Part shown: one piece after another, positions 19,721 through 30,213 of the stretch | Layout of the letters: each line of letters starts with the position of its first letter | How positions within the stretch are numbered: the first letter of the stretch is position 1 | Assembly: GCA_019635215.1 (NCBI GenBank) | Contig: JAHBZZ010000002.1 | Coordinates: 248,001-312,000, forward strand | Direction: 5' to 3' | DNA: 64,000 bases | Source of the DNA: Nitrosomonas sp. | GTDB taxonomy: Bacteria > Pseudomonadota > Gammaproteobacteria > Burkholderiales > Nitrosomonadaceae | Position numbers and translations under genes: made by a program | The notes under the pieces: model-generated | The model's database searches: none | Told to the model about the DNA's origin: nothing | Seen by the model: only the letters and a program-made list of their open reading frames with translations

Positions 19721-21055
19721 TCACAGTACATACCGCGCAAGATCTTCGCTCTGCGACAAATCTTCAAGCCGTTCATCGACATATGCAGCATCAATTTCTA
19801 TCGTTCTCCCGCTATGCTTTGGCGCATCATATGAAATCTCTTCAAGCAGTCTTTCCATGACGGTATGCAGTCGCCGTGCGCCAATATTTTCGGTTTTATT
19901 ATTGACCGAAAATGCGATCTCAGCCAGACGTTTAATACCTTCACTTGAGAATTTAAGCACGACGTCTTCTGTTTCTAATAATGCTTCATATTGACGCGTC
20001 AAGCAGGCATCAGTATTGGTGAGAATCTGTTCGAAATCGCTGACACTCAAACTGGCAAGTTCTACCCTGATCGGGAAACGTCCCTGTAATTCAGGAATCA
20101 GGTCGGACGGCTTGGTTAAATGAAATGCACCACTGGCAATAAAAAGAATATGATCAGTCTTGATCATACCGTATTTGGTTGAAACGGTGGTGCCTTCAAC
20201 CAAGGGCAATAAATCCCGCTGCACGCCTTGACGGGAAATCTCTCCCCCTGAACTGTGACCTGAACGGCTGGTAATCTTGTCGATTTCATCCAGAAAAACA
20301 ATACCATTTTGCTCAACATTATGAACCGCGCTTATTTTAAGCTCTTCGTCGTTAATCAGCTTGGCAGCTTCTTCTTCAATCAGCAGTTTTTTGGCTTCCC
20401 GAATGGTCAAACGGCGTGATCTCTTTTTTTCACCGCCGAAACTTTGAAACATGCCTTGAATTTGCGAAGTCAGATCTTCCATTCCAGGCGGCGCGAAAAT
20501 TTCCATGCTGGCCTTTGGCGAAGCAATTTCAATATCAATTTCCTTATCATCCAGACTGCCTTCACGCAGCATTTTGCGGAATTTTTGCCGCGTTGAGCTA
20601 TCCTGTTCGGTGGTACTGGAATGTGAATCAAAACCGCGTGCCGATGGTAATAGCGCATCCAGAATACGCTCTTCCGCGGCATCTTCGGCAAGTGGCAGCT
20701 TATTTCGGGTTTCTTTCTCACGCGATTGCTTGATTGCAGTTTCAACCAGATCACGAATGATAGAATCGACATCGCGCCCGACATAACCCACCTCAGTAAA
20801 TTTTGTCGCCTCGATTTTGATGAAAGGCGCGTCCGCCAACTTGGCAAGCCGCCGGGCAATTTCAGTTTTACCGACACCGGTTGGGCCTATCATCAGAATA
20901 TTTTTCGGTGTAATTTCCTGCCGTAAAGGATCAGCAACCTGCTGTCTGCGCCAGCGGTTTCTGAGCGCAATGGCCACTGCTCGTTTAGCCGAGTTTTGTC
21001 CAATGATATGTTTATCCAGTTCATGGACAATTTCCTGGGGCGTCATTTGAGACAT
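19721..21055 (-). CDS. hslU: ATP-dependent protease ATPase subunit HslU
   Basis: A 444-residue AAA+ unfoldase that feeds substrates to HslV. Walker A GPTGVGKT is at 57-64 and Walker B is in [10 protein letters not shown]. The I-domain between them (about 110-240) is variable and acidic. Sensor and pore features follow, and the chain ends in the family tail LARYVL, which inserts into HslV to activate it. Length is normal (E. coli 443). It follows hslV by 60 bp on the same strand and ends at a strong terminator, so hslVU is an operon. Heat-shock control is known for the family; no such promoter is visible here. Confidence 0.97.
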   Translation of the reverse strand: MSQMTPQEIVHELDKHIIGQNSAKRAVAIALRNRWRRQQVADPLRQEITPKNILMIGPTGVGKTEIARRLAKLADAPFIKIEATKFTEVGYVGRDVDSIIRDLVETAIKQSREKETRNKLPLAEDAAEERILDALLPSARGFDSHSSTTEQDSSTRQKFRKMLREGSLDDKEIDIEIASPKASMEIFAPPGMEDLTSQIQGMFQSFGGEKKRSRRLTIREAKKLLIEEEAAKLINDEELKISAVHNVEQNGIVFLDEIDKITSRSGHSSGGEISRQGVQRDLLPLVEGTTVSTKYGMIKTDHILFIASGAFHLTKPSDLIPELQGRFPIRVELASLSVSDFEQILTNTDACLTRQYEALLETEDVVLKFSSEGIKRLAEIAFSVNNKTENIGARRLHTVMERLLEEISYDAPKHSGRTIEIDAAYVDERLEDLSQSEDLARYVL

Positions 21056-21115
21056 AATATTATTTGCTGTGGATATTTGATTTTATGATAAACAGTGTAT
21101 ATACGACGACCAATT

Positions 21116-21637
21116 TCAATTAATCGTTTCTATGACATGATCCTGATTGGTATAAATACATAGATCCCCCGCAATGGTCAATGCCTTACTGACGATTTCT
21201 CTAGGGGATAAATCCGTATTTTCCAGCAATGCCCGTGCGGCGGCATTCGCATATGCGCCACCACTGCCAATCGCTGCCAATCCGTATTCCGGTTCAATGA
21301 CATCGCCTGCACCGGTAATAATCAGCGTAGCATCCTCACTGGCCACAACCAGCATGGCTTCAAGCCTGCGCAGAATACGGTCGGTACGCCAGTCCTTGGC
21401 AAGCTCCACCGCCGAACGCATTAAATGACCATGATGTGCTTCAAGCTTCCCTTCAAACCGTTCAAATAAAGTAAATGCATCGGCGGTTCCACCAGCAAAA
21501 CCAGCCAGAATTTTGTCATGATAAAGTCTACGGACCTTTCTTGCGCTAGATTTGGCAACGACAGCCCCCAGTGTGACCTGCCCGTCGCCCCCAAGCGCAA
21601 CCTGTTTTCCACGCCTTGCGGATACGATTGTCGTCAT
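21116..21637 (-). CDS. hslV: ATP-dependent protease peptidase subunit HslV
   Basis: A 173-residue proteasome-type threonine protease. After removal of the initiator Met, the chain starts TTIVSARRG, exposing the catalytic Thr. [40 protein letters not shown] and [17 protein letters not shown] are family signatures. It forms two stacked hexamers capped by HslU. Start choice is fixed by the need for Thr at position 2. The gene lies 98 bp after xerC on the same strand, so it may be read with it or have its own promoter. Confidence 0.97.
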   Translation of the reverse strand: MTTIVSARRGKQVALGGDGQVTLGAVVAKSSARKVRRLYHDKILAGFAGGTADAFTLFERFEGKLEAHHGHLMRSAVELAKDWRTDRILRRLEAMLVVASEDATLIITGAGDVIEPEYGLAAIGSGGAYANAAARALLENTDLSPREIVSKALTIAGDLCIYTNQDHVIETIN

Positions 21638-21735
21638 TGTATTTTTAATTAAATCGGGTACAAATCGGTAATTATACTGTATAAGGCAGGATCAATACTG
21701 TCAGAAAGTTCTGCATTATCAACCTGACGCTGTTA

Positions 21736-22644
21736 TCACTCATCGCGTGATCCCTGTTTCTTTCTGGCACGCGGATGTGCCGCATCATAGATTTTTGCAA
21801 GATGCTGAAAATCAAGATGCGTATAAACCTGAGTTGAAGTGATATGCGCATGCCCCAGCATCTCCTGTACGGCGCGCAAATCGCCGCTGGACTGCAAAAG
21901 ATGAGAAGCAAAAGAATGCCGCAATACATGAGGATGCACGTTCTGGTGTAAACCCTGTTGTATACTGCGCTTTTTTAAGCGATGACTGATCGTTCTCGAA
22001 CTGATCGCTTTTCCGTATTGTGACAGAAAAAGCGCATCCACATCCGGCCTAGCGATTTTTTCCCGCTGCTTCAGCCAAATTTGCAGTGCATCCAACGCCT
22101 GCTTGCCTACCGGGACGACACGCGCCTTGCCACCTTTGCCCAATACACGAACCGTGCCTTCCTGGAAATCGACATTAACGAGCTTTAAGCGAGTAAGCTC
22201 AGCAAGCCGCAATCCCGAAGAATAAAATAGCTCAAGCATGGCGCGATCGCGGATTGTCAGCGTATCCAATGCAGTAAAAGTCAGCAGTTGCACGGTTTCG
22301 TCTGGAGACAATGCGCTGGGCAGTTTTTTGTGTGAACGGGGTACACGTATCCCAATACAGGGATTGCAATGAAAACAATGATCGCGAATCAGGTAGTGAT
22401 AAAAGCGACGCCAAGCAGACAACATGCGTGCCAGACTTCTGCCGGATAACCCCTTGCCATGCAGTTGTGCAATAACCAACCGGATTTGATGCGATTGCGT
22501 CTGCTCCAATGAGGTTGTTATTAGATACCTTAACAAAACATGAACATCGTGAATATAGCTCTTGCAGGTATGCGGCGATAAACGGCGCTCATAAGCAAGA
22601 TGCTCTCTAAATGCCTGGACAAGCTGCTCAGGTGTTTTGCTCAT
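21736..22644 (-). CDS. xerC: Tyrosine recombinase XerC
   Basis: A 302-residue site-specific recombinase that resolves chromosome dimers at dif with XerD. The catalytic set is complete and at the family spacing: R146 (GLRLAEL), K170 (GKGGK), H239 and R242 (HVLRHSFASH), H265 (GHAHIT) and nucleophile Y274 (TQVYTHLD). The N-terminal core-binding domain spans about 1-105. The frame runs up to 22710, but ATG at 22644 gives the standard family N-terminus and overlaps the end of the DUF484 gene by 17 bp; this DUF484-xerC pairing is common in proteobacteria. No dif-like site was recognised in the window. Confidence 0.95.
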   Translation of the reverse strand: MSKTPEQLVQAFREHLAYERRLSPHTCKSYIHDVHVLLRYLITTSLEQTQSHQIRLVIAQLHGKGLSGRSLARMLSAWRRFYHYLIRDHCFHCNPCIGIRVPRSHKKLPSALSPDETVQLLTFTALDTLTIRDRAMLELFYSSGLRLAELTRLKLVNVDFQEGTVRVLGKGGKARVVPVGKQALDALQIWLKQREKIARPDVDALFLSQYGKAISSRTISHRLKKRSIQQGLHQNVHPHVLRHSFASHLLQSSGDLRAVQEMLGHAHITSTQVYTHLDFQHLAKIYDAAHPRARKKQGSRDE

Positions 22645-23332
22645 CGGAACAGTGTGCCTGTAGTGAGTCTGACGTATCCCGTTCCAGATCATAACGTGCA
22701 ATCGAGGCACTAATCAGTTCTCCGAGCCGTTTCAAATGCAGCGTTCCCATATCGGCATAGAAACGCTCGAGTTCAGGACTTGCCAGAACGAGCAAACCAA
22801 TTGTATGTGTAGTCGTTAACGGAACCATGGAAAATGATTTCAAATGCACTTTCACACCGCCAAACAAATCCTTGACAGCCTCGGCAACATGATTACCACA
22901 ATAAGGTTGTGTCAGACTTTCGGCAATTGCATGGATATCCGCACTAACTTCAGAAAATTCATCATAACTCTTACCCTGATAATTCAATCCCCACAATCGC
23001 ATGACAAAATCAGGAACCACAAAATCTTCACGCAAACTGTAATCAAGACTATTTAGAAAATCATTAAAATCGAGTGATGTCAGCAATGCAATGGTTAATC
23101 GATGCATTTTTTCACCAATGGCGTCATTTTCTTCGCCAAAACTGATTAACTCGAGCATTTTATCCTGCAGAATCTTGTTCTTGTCCCTGACTGCAATGAC
23201 TTGACGTTCTTGTAGCGAAACAACCTTGTTTTCCTGTGGATAAGGGACCCGCATGTCTGTTAATAACTCAGCATATTCATTAAAAAAATCGGGATGATCA
23301 TTGAGATACTGCACAACATCTTCAGGGGTCAT
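22628..23332 (-). CDS. DUF484 family protein
   Basis: A 234-residue cytosolic protein of the DUF484 family, which has a GAF-like fold and no settled function. It starts [20 protein letters not shown], a family hallmark, followed by a helical region and a GAF-like domain (about 90-215) with the segment [34 protein letters not shown]. The gene order dapF-DUF484-xerC is widely conserved in proteobacteria and holds here: its ATG overlaps the dapF stop by 4 bp and its end overlaps xerC. The link to XerC is by conserved position only. Confidence 0.92.
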   Translation of the reverse strand: MTPEDVVQYLNDHPDFFNEYAELLTDMRVPYPQENKVVSLQERQVIAVRDKNKILQDKMLELISFGEENDAIGEKMHRLTIALLTSLDFNDFLNSLDYSLREDFVVPDFVMRLWGLNYQGKSYDEFSEVSADIHAIAESLTQPYCGNHVAEAVKDLFGGVKVHLKSFSMVPLTTTHTIGLLVLASPELERFYADMGTLHLKRLGELISASIARYDLERDTSDSLQAHCSDEQNT

Positions 23333-24189
23333 TTATTCTTCCTTGGATTATACGAATTACCCGATAAATTTATTTCACCTTCGAAAACAGTCACAGCAGG
23401 ACCTGTCATGAATACTGGCGCATGTCCGCCCGCCCAGCTGACAATCAGGTTTCCGCCCTGAGTACTGACCGATACCGGTGTATCGATAAGATTTTGCTGA
23501 ATACCTGCGACAACTGCCGCACAAGCTCCTGTACCACAGGCCAAAGTCTCTCCGGCGCCACGTTCAAAAACGCGCAAGCGGATATGATGACGATCCATAA
23601 CCTGCATGTAGCCCACGTTTACTCGTTTGGGAAAACACGGATGCGATTCGATCAACGCTCCTTCACTACAGACTGGCGCAGTGTCCAGATTCTCAACAAC
23701 ACGCACGGCATGAGGATTGCCCATGGATAGCGCGCTTATTCTTACCATCGCACCTTGAACTTCAAGTTCATATATCAGCGCGTACCGCTCGACAATAAAC
23801 GGAATATCGGCTGGCTCAAATTTTGGAACACCCATATTGACTCTAACCTCACCATCTTTCTGTAGCGCTGGTGTAATTAAACCGCTCATTGTCTCAACAC
23901 TGATTTGATGCTTATGCGTCAAACCATGATCATGCACATAGCGCACAAAGCAACGCGCACCGTTACCGCACTGCTCAACCTCATCGCCATCGGCATTATA
24001 GATACGATAGAAAAAATCGGCGTCACTGTTTGCCTTTTCTACCAATAGAATCTGGTCGCAACCAATGCCGAAATGCCTGTCAGCAATAAAGCGGATCTGT
24101 TCACGACTCAGTGAAACAGTCTGATTGATCGCGTCGATCACGACAAAATCATTGCCAAGACCATGCATTTTAGTAAATTTGATTTTCAT
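23329..24189 (-). CDS. dapF: Diaminopimelate epimerase
   Basis: A 286-residue PLP-independent epimerase converting LL- to meso-diaminopimelate for lysine and peptidoglycan. Both catalytic cysteines are present: C74 in QCGNGARC and C218 in ACGTGACAA. N-terminal [13 protein letters not shown] and substrate-binding MGNPHAVRV are intact. Its product is what MurE in this window attaches to the peptide stem. It lies 25 bp after the acetyltransferase gene and overlaps the DUF484 gene by 4 bp, so the three are probably one transcript. Confidence 0.97.
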   Translation of the reverse strand: MKIKFTKMHGLGNDFVVIDAINQTVSLSREQIRFIADRHFGIGCDQILLVEKANSDADFFYRIYNADGDEVEQCGNGARCFVRYVHDHGLTHKHQISVETMSGLITPALQKDGEVRVNMGVPKFEPADIPFIVERYALIYELEVQGAMVRISALSMGNPHAVRVVENLDTAPVCSEGALIESHPCFPKRVNVGYMQVMDRHHIRLRVFERGAGETLACGTGACAAVVAGIQQNLIDTPVSVSTQGGNLIVSWAGGHAPVFMTGPAVTVFEGEINLSGNSYNPRKNK

Positions 24190-24214
24190 CCGAGAATATG
24201 GATCGAGAATTAAA

Positions 24215-24712
24215 TCAGGGGGTCATCACCATCAAATAATCATTCATGAAGAAACCGCTGCCGATGTCTACAACGCTGTCGCACATTATCTTGAATCCAT
24301 AACGCTGATAAGCATGAATCGCAGAATGATTCTGCTTATTCACTGTAAGAATCAAAGTGCTGCATGTAATCCTGTGCATGATTTTTATCGCATCGTTAAT
24401 AAACATTCCGCCATAACCCTTGCGATGATGGTCATGTCGAATATACAGCTTATCGATTTTTAATTCGGCTGCATGCATTGTACGCATATAGCACGAGAAG
24501 CCGATAATACCGCCATCTGAAACCAGTTTCCGCCACCAGATTTTCTCGTCATCGAGTTGTGCATCTATCACTCGTGGGCAATAACGTTGCGCCAGCATAT
24601 AATTGATTTGATCATTCGAAAGTATGCCCTGATACTGACGGAACCAGATTTCTCTGGCTAGAGATGAAATTCCGGTTACGTCATGATGGGAAATCGAAAG
24701 AATTTCAGGCAT
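24215..24712 (-). CDS. GNAT family N-acetyltransferase
   Basis: A 165-residue GCN5-related acetyltransferase. Motif A, which binds acetyl-CoA, is [20 protein letters not shown] near residues 90-110, with the R-K-G-Y-G-G pyrophosphate loop; motif B is [18 protein letters not shown]. The substrate is unknown; the N-terminal part [20 protein letters not shown] resembles general ribosomal-type GNAT proteins. It is the first gene of the minus-strand group GNAT-dapF-DUF484-xerC, just downstream of ftsZ and separated from it by a 322-bp gap. Confidence 0.9.
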   Translation of the reverse strand: MPEILSISHHDVTGISSLAREIWFRQYQGILSNDQINYMLAQRYCPRVIDAQLDDEKIWWRKLVSDGGIIGFSCYMRTMHAAELKIDKLYIRHDHHRKGYGGMFINDAIKIMHRITCSTLILTVNKQNHSAIHAYQRYGFKIMCDSVVDIGSGFFMNDYLMVMTP

Positions 24713-25034
24713 TTAACATTGAAATTATCGTATAAATAATGAATTCTTCCAAACTGTGATAAATCGATTTTTCACGCGGCTATAACGATAAAGCGATCAA
24801 ATCGCCGTCAGACAACCACTAGTCTGATCCTGTATCCTCGCAAATACGGCAGGAATGAAATAATTACTGGGAACGACTACTGAGATCGCTCCCAGAACTG
24901 AACTCTCACCTATATTGATACCAGAAACCAGCTCGGTTCACGCATGGTTCTCAGATAAAAACGCCATCTTTCACCCGCTGCTCACCATATACTGTTCCAA
25001 CTCAGAAATAATCCAAAAATATCGACATTACCGG
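24713..25034. other. 322-bp gap downstream of ftsZ with two small hairpins
   Basis: No gene or tRNA is visible. Two hairpins can be drawn: TCAGAC/GTCTGA at 24808-24827 (8-base loop), and CTGGGA/TCCCAG at 24867-24895 with a further CGA/TCG pairing past a mismatch. Neither has a clean T-run on the minus strand, so they are at best weak terminators for the dcw transcript or processing sites. The promoter of the GNAT gene should also lie here. In many gamma- and betaproteobacteria this position after ftsZ is occupied by lpxC, which is absent. Confidence 0.4.
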
Positions 25035-26186
25035 TTAATCAGCCTGCCTTCTTAAAAAAGCGGGAATATCCATCGGATCGATACCTGATTGACGCATAGC
25101 TGCCACAGTTGCATTGTTGCTCCTTCGCCCTGTACGTATTACCGCGGGATCATCGGAAGAAATAAAGTCTTCACGGTCATCCGTTCCAGTGCGGCTATGC
25201 ACCATAGAAAGCGGTTTTTTACCTTGGCTGAGAATATTGCCAAGGCCTGTTGCAACCATAGTCACCCGCAAATCTTCGTTCATATCTTCATCGATAACCG
25301 TACCTACGATAATTGTGGCATCCTCAGCGGTCAGTTCTTTAATAGCACCCATCACCTCATGAACTTCACGCATTTTCAATGATTTGTTTGCAGTTATATT
25401 AACCAGCACACCCCGCGCACCTGAAAGTGAAATATCTTCAAGCAGTGGACTTGCCACAGCATCCTCAGCGGCGATCCGCGCACGGTCGATACCGGAAGAT
25501 ACCGCTGAACCCATCATTGCCATGCCCATTTCAGACATGACTGTTTTCACATCAGCGAAATCGACATTCACCAATCCAGGGCAATTAATAACTTCAGCAA
25601 TACCCGCCACCGCACCATATAGCACATCATTTGCAGCCTTAAACGCATCAAGCATGCTGATATCGTTACCCAGAACCATCATAAGCTTGTCATTTGGAAT
25701 GACAATTAATGAATCCACGTGCTGTGACAGCTCTTCCATCCCTTGCTGCGCCGCCTTGAGGCGTTTACCCTCAAAAGCGAAGGGTTTACTGACAACAGCA
25801 ACAGTTAAAATGCCCATTTCCTTGGCAACTTGCGCAACTACCGGTGCAGCACCCGTACCTGTACCACCGCCCATACCTGCCGTAATAAACAGCATATCCG
25901 AACCTTGAATCAGCTCTGCGATACGATCACGATCTTCCATTGCGGCTTCACGTCCAATCTCGGGATTGGCACCGGCACCCAATCCTCGCGTGATCCCCGA
26001 TCCAAGCTGCAAAACCGTACCCGCTCTGGTATTTTTCAATGCCTGCGCATCGGTATTCATACTGACAAATTCCACACCTTTCATTTCATTGCTGATCATA
26101 TGATCCACGGCGTTGCATCCACAACCTCCGATACCAATCACCTTGATGATCGCTTCTTGTGTTTCATTGCTCATAATTTCAAACAT
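25035..26186 (-). CDS. ftsZ: Cell division protein FtsZ
   Basis: A 383-residue tubulin-like GTPase forming the division ring. GTP-binding GGGTGTG is at 106-112 and the T7-loop segment lies in the NVDFADVKTVM region. The chain ends with the conserved tail DIPAFLRRQAD that binds FtsA and ZipA. The first nucleotide loop reads GIGGCGCNAV, with cysteines where most FtsZ proteins have glycines. The frame opens at a TTG at 26207, but ATG at 26186 sits directly behind an AGGAGG ribosome-binding site and is the start chosen. Last gene of the dcw cluster, 60 bp after ftsA. Confidence 0.97.
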   Translation of the reverse strand: MFEIMSNETQEAIIKVIGIGGCGCNAVDHMISNEMKGVEFVSMNTDAQALKNTRAGTVLQLGSGITRGLGAGANPEIGREAAMEDRDRIAELIQGSDMLFITAGMGGGTGTGAAPVVAQVAKEMGILTVAVVSKPFAFEGKRLKAAQQGMEELSQHVDSLIVIPNDKLMMVLGNDISMLDAFKAANDVLYGAVAGIAEVINCPGLVNVDFADVKTVMSEMGMAMMGSAVSSGIDRARIAAEDAVASPLLEDISLSGARGVLVNITANKSLKMREVHEVMGAIKELTAEDATIIVGTVIDEDMNEDLRVTMVATGLGNILSQGKKPLSMVHSRTGTDDREDFISSDDPAVIRTGRRSNNATVAAMRQSGIDPMDIPAFLRRQAD

Positions 26187-26246
26187 TTCACCCCTCCTTT
26201 CAAACAAAATGACTATCCTGCTCGAATAAACAAAATAGATCGCTAT

Positions 26247-27485
26247 CTAAAAATTTCTCTGAAACCAGTTCCGCATTCTGGCAAAAATCTGTTTCGCAGA
26301 ACCTCCCTGCAACCGCATATAATGCTGATGTTTCATATGCTCAATGCCGGCCATGATCAACCCTACACCAGTCGAATAGCGCGGCGTATGAACCACTTCC
26401 TGTAAATTCCCCTTGTAATTGCATACCCCCAGCCGGACAGGCATGTGAAAGATTTCTTCGCCGAGTTCCACCATGCCCCGTAATGAGGCACTGCCACCTG
26501 TGATCACGATACCTGAAGAAAGCAGTTCCTCGTATCCACTACGCCGCAACTCGGCTTGTACCATGGTATACAGTTCTTCAGCACGCGGTTCAATCACTTC
26601 CGCCAATGTTTGCACCGAAAGTTGGCGAGACCCGCGATTACCGACATCAGGAACCTCAATCATTTCATTGGTATCCGCCAGACTGCGCAGTGCAAAACCA
26701 TAACGACATTTAAGATCCTCTGCATTCTTGGTCGGTGTCCGCAATGCCATGGCAATATCGTTGGTCACCTGATCGCCCGCTATGGGTATCACTGCTGTAT
26801 GACGAATGGCGCCATTGGTGAATACCGCTATATCGGTCGTACCTCCGCCTATATCCACCAGACACACGCCAAGATCTCTTTCATCATCAGTTAACACCGC
26901 CATTGCAGAAGCCAATGGCTGCAGAATCAGATCGCGCACTTCCAGGCCACAGCGGTGAACGCACTTAACAATATTCTGAGCGGAAGAAACTGCGCCGGTT
27001 ACAATATGCACCTTCACTTCGAGCCGAATTCCACTCATACCGACCGGCTCACGCACATCTTCCTGCCCGTCAATGATGAATTCCTGATTCAGAATATGCA
27101 GAATCTGCTGATCGGCCGGTATATTGACCGCTTTGGCCGCTTCCATCACACGCTCTACATCTTCTTCGGTTACTTCTCTATCTTTGATAGGCACCATACC
27201 ATCTGAATTGATGCCTTTGATATGACTACCGGCTATCCCTGTAAAAACTTCATTAATCTTGCAATCCGCCATTAATTCGGCTTCTTCCAGTGCGCGTTGA
27301 ATCGCATTAACTGTTGTTTCGATATTAGCCACAACACCCTTTTTTAACCCGCGGGACGGATGCGTGCCGAGTCCAATGATTTGGAAGCCGCCTTCAGGCA
27401 ATATTTCCGCAACAATGGCTACTATCTTAGACGTGCCAATATCAAGTCCGACAATCAGATTTCTACTTTCCCTAGCCTTACTCAT
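26247..27485 (-). CDS. ftsA: Cell division protein FtsA
   Basis: A 412-residue actin-like ATPase that tethers FtsZ to the membrane. Signatures: NLIVGLDIGTSKIVAIVAE (phosphate 1), VDIGGGTTDIAVF (phosphate 2) and VITGGSASLRGM (adenosine). The chain ends in an amphipathic basic helix (KQIFARMRNWFQRNF), the membrane-targeting sequence. Spacing is 19 bp after ftsQ and 60 bp before ftsZ, the usual ftsQ-ftsA-ftsZ order. Confidence 0.97.
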   Translation of the reverse strand: MSKARESRNLIVGLDIGTSKIVAIVAEILPEGGFQIIGLGTHPSRGLKKGVVANIETTVNAIQRALEEAELMADCKINEVFTGIAGSHIKGINSDGMVPIKDREVTEEDVERVMEAAKAVNIPADQQILHILNQEFIIDGQEDVREPVGMSGIRLEVKVHIVTGAVSSAQNIVKCVHRCGLEVRDLILQPLASAMAVLTDDERDLGVCLVDIGGGTTDIAVFTNGAIRHTAVIPIAGDQVTNDIAMALRTPTKNAEDLKCRYGFALRSLADTNEMIEVPDVGNRGSRQLSVQTLAEVIEPRAEELYTMVQAELRRSGYEELLSSGIVITGGSASLRGMVELGEEIFHMPVRLGVCNYKGNLQEVVHTPRYSTGVGLIMAGIEHMKHQHYMRLQGGSAKQIFARMRNWFQRNF

Positions 27486-27504
27486 CTAATCATACCCCCT
27501 GATC

Positions 27505-28272
27505 TCACGTTTCTTTTTTTGTTCCATTCTTATTTTTCGATGGCTTCTGAGCATCCGATACATTTACTGCAAATCCATTCGGATAACGCAAATCCACATA
27601 AGCCAGCGGCACTCCCTGATTCAAATGGGCAATACTGTGGTTATACACCGATACATAACGTCTCAACCGCTCTTCCATTTCTACTCTTCCCAATTCAAGA
27701 ATAGTGCCGGCTTCCAGTTGTATCCGCCATGCATGCCGGGAAGACAAATTAATCTTTGCAATCGACTGCTGCAGTGGCGCCAGGATTTGACTAAACAAAT
27801 GGTATTTTTCGATTACTTCCCCTGAATTTGCTTCCATAGGGCCGGTAAAAACAGGGAATTTTTCATCCAGCACCGCACGAAAAACTTCTCCGTACGTATT
27901 CACCAGCGCATGACTACCCCAATGCGCAATAACCTGATGTTCCTCGAGCTTTACATTCAAACCCAGCGGCCAGACCCGCTCGACTTTCGCATCGCGCACC
28001 CATGGTATTTTCATAAATGCATCACGCACGGCAATCAAATCAACCGACAAAAAATTGCCATACACATCGTTATTCACAACCCGTTCAATTTGCGCGCGCG
28101 TAATATACTTTAATTCCACCCGTTCCGCATACATGCTTTGAACATGAATTTCCCTTATCTTAATAAATCCTGAAAAATCGAAATGTTGTGAAAATTTATG
28201 TATAACTGCCGCCGCCGTCAGAATAAACAGCAGATTCGATACAAAATTCAGCAACCGATGATTATCCCACAT
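27505..28272 (-). CDS. ftsQ: Cell division protein FtsQ
   Basis: A 255-residue bitopic membrane protein of the FtsQ/DivIB family that recruits the FtsL-FtsB and FtsW-FtsI complexes. It has a short cytosolic N-terminus, one membrane segment (about 10-27, [17 protein letters not shown]), then a POTRA domain starting [10 protein letters not shown] near 35, and a beta domain with [11 protein letters not shown] and the segment [15 protein letters not shown] near the C-terminus. Its start overlaps the ddl stop by 11 bp. Confidence 0.94.
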   Translation of the reverse strand: MWDNHRLLNFVSNLLFILTAAAVIHKFSQHFDFSGFIKIREIHVQSMYAERVELKYITRAQIERVVNNDVYGNFLSVDLIAVRDAFMKIPWVRDAKVERVWPLGLNVKLEEHQVIAHWGSHALVNTYGEVFRAVLDEKFPVFTGPMEANSGEVIEKYHLFSQILAPLQQSIAKINLSSRHAWRIQLEAGTILELGRVEMEERLRRYVSVYNHSIAHLNQGVPLAYVDLRYPNGFAVNVSDAQKPSKNKNGTKKET

Positions 28273-29179
28273 GCGACAAACTCAAAATATTCAAAACCAG
28301 TTCTTCAAATTCCATTCCAGCGGTTCTGGCAGCCATCGGAACCAGACTGTGACTTGTCATGCCCGGAGATGTATTGGCCTCCAGAAAATAAAAACCACCC
28401 GTCCGGCTTAAAATCAGATCGATCCTCGCCCAACCTTCGCATCCTAATGTTTGATAAGCCAGTAGCGCTTGCTCCTGAATAGCACGTTCCTGTTCTTCGG
28501 GTAAGCCACAGGGACAAAAATAGCGCGTTTCGTCTGACAAATACTTGGCTTGATAATCGTAGAGATCACCTGAAACCTCGATTCTCACCAGCGGCAATGG
28601 TCTATCGCCAAGTATTGCCGCAGTCAATTCCATGCCTTCAATGAATTCTTCAGCCAACACCAGGTCATCATGTTCCACCGCCTGCCGGTAAGCCTGTTCA
28701 ATATCCTGCATCTGGTAAATTTTACTCAGGCCAATAGTTGATCCTTCGCGTGCCGGTTTAATAATCAGCGGTAATCCCAGCGTTTGCGCAACCTGTTCAA
28801 AATCATTCTGTGCAGTAAGTAACATACAGCGTGGCGAATTAATACCCACCGCCTGCCACAATAATTTAGTTCGCCATTTATCCATCGCCAGTGCACTGGC
28901 CATGACACCACTACCGGTATAAGGTATTCCCATGAGTTCAAGTGCGCCCTGAACCGTACCGTCTTCACCAAATCGACCATGTAGTGCGATATGCACACGA
29001 TCAAAGTGTTCATCCAGTAACGCAGATAACGGTTTTTCTGCGGGATCAAACGGATGCGCGTCGACACCATTGTGTCGTAGCGCTGCCAAAACAGCCTGAC
29101 CACTTTGCAACGAAACTTCCCGCTCGGCTGAACGTCCACCCAACAATACGGCCACTTTTCCAAAATGACACCCGTTCAT
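28262..29179 (-). CDS. ddlB: D-alanine--D-alanine ligase
   Basis: A 305-residue ATP-grasp enzyme making D-Ala-D-Ala for the peptidoglycan stem. Signatures: [21 protein letters not shown] at the N-terminus, [25 protein letters not shown] near 65-85, [17 protein letters not shown], and the C-terminal [19 protein letters not shown] with the metal-binding E and N. The B-type length (about 305) matches dcw-cluster ligases. Its start overlaps the murB stop by 4 bp and its end overlaps ftsQ. Confidence 0.97.
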   Translation of the reverse strand: MNGCHFGKVAVLLGGRSAEREVSLQSGQAVLAALRHNGVDAHPFDPAEKPLSALLDEHFDRVHIALHGRFGEDGTVQGALELMGIPYTGSGVMASALAMDKWRTKLLWQAVGINSPRCMLLTAQNDFEQVAQTLGLPLIIKPAREGSTIGLSKIYQMQDIEQAYRQAVEHDDLVLAEEFIEGMELTAAILGDRPLPLVRIEVSGDLYDYQAKYLSDETRYFCPCGLPEEQERAIQEQALLAYQTLGCEGWARIDLILSRTGGFYFLEANTSPGMTSHSLVPMAARTAGMEFEELVLNILSLSHVG

Positions 29180-30180
29180 GACAATCTCCCGCCATCTCCC
29201 GCTTCGCCGATAATGCGCACTTCCGGCTTCAGGGTAATTCCCGTTTTGCGAGCTACATTTTTTTGTATCATTCTGATCAGCGCTTCGATATCGGATGCAC
29301 TTGCATGGCCGGTATTGATAATGAAATTAGCGTGCTTGAGTGACACCATTGCTCCACCGATAACTGCACCTTTGAGTCCGCAGAACTCGATCAGGCGTGC
29401 TGCATAATCTCCCGGCGGGTTTCTGAACACCGAACCGGCATTCGGTTTGTTCAATGGCTGACTTTCCACGCGCAAGGTCAATAATTGCCTGATCTTCTGT
29501 CTCGAAACTGTTTCATCGCCACTCTCCAGACGGAAAAAACCGCCGGCAAACCATTCCTCCTTCATCGTCGCAGCAGATATACCATTGCGCTGCACACTGC
29601 GGTATCCAACATCATACTCAGCAGGGCCGAGAAACCTGATATTACCTTCTCGGTCAATCACTTTTACCTGCTCCACAAAATCCCATGTTTCTGCACCATA
29701 ACAGCCGGCATTCATGGCCAGCGCACCGCCAACCGTCCCTGGAATTCCCGCAAAAAACTCGATACTGGCTAACTGGTGCAGGGCAGCAAAACGCGCGACT
29801 TTGGCACAGGCCACACCTGCGCCTGCAAAAATCGTCCCTCCTGACCGATCCCGGCAAACCAGTTCCAACTCATTCAGTCGCGCATGTAATGCGATGACAA
29901 TACCGGATACACCACCATCCCTGATCAACAGGTTGCTTCCCAGTCCAATCACATAAACCAGCTCATCAGCAGTCAGACTCTGCAAAAAATGACTCAAATC
30001 CTCCAAATCAGCCGGAATATAATAACGTTGCGCCGCACCACCTGTACGCCACGACGTATGTTTGTACATGGGTTCATTCAAACGCATTTCACCGCGTAAC
30101 GCATCCATAGCAATTTCACCGGATAAACAACCCTGGAAAACATCAGCATTCCATTGATCTATTTTCAATTCCGCACGCAT
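29176..30180 (-). CDS. murB: UDP-N-acetylenolpyruvoylglucosamine reductase MurB
   Basis: A 334-residue FAD enzyme that reduces the enolpyruvyl group to give UDP-MurNAc. The FAD/PCMH motifs are the NTSWR-type motif as HTSWRTGG near 39-46, [17 protein letters not shown] near 85-101 and [19 protein letters not shown] near 130-147. The catalytic region includes [18 protein letters not shown] and the Glu in KPEVRIIGE near the C-terminus, placing it in the shorter type II-like class. A GTG at 30183 directly precedes the ATG chosen. It lies 33 bp after murC. Confidence 0.96.
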   Translation of the reverse strand: MRAELKIDQWNADVFQGCLSGEIAMDALRGEMRLNEPMYKHTSWRTGGAAQRYYIPADLEDLSHFLQSLTADELVYVIGLGSNLLIRDGGVSGIVIALHARLNELELVCRDRSGGTIFAGAGVACAKVARFAALHQLASIEFFAGIPGTVGGALAMNAGCYGAETWDFVEQVKVIDREGNIRFLGPAEYDVGYRSVQRNGISAATMKEEWFAGGFFRLESGDETVSRQKIRQLLTLRVESQPLNKPNAGSVFRNPPGDYAARLIEFCGLKGAVIGGAMVSLKHANFIINTGHASASDIEALIRMIQKNVARKTGITLKPEVRIIGEAGDGGRLS

Positions 30181-30213
30181 CACGCCCCACCCACAAAGGA
30201 ATTTTCAATCTGA

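Noticed and set aside
22645..22710. Longer N-terminus for XerC
   Set aside because: The extra 22 residues lie inside the DUF484 gene and do not match the family start.
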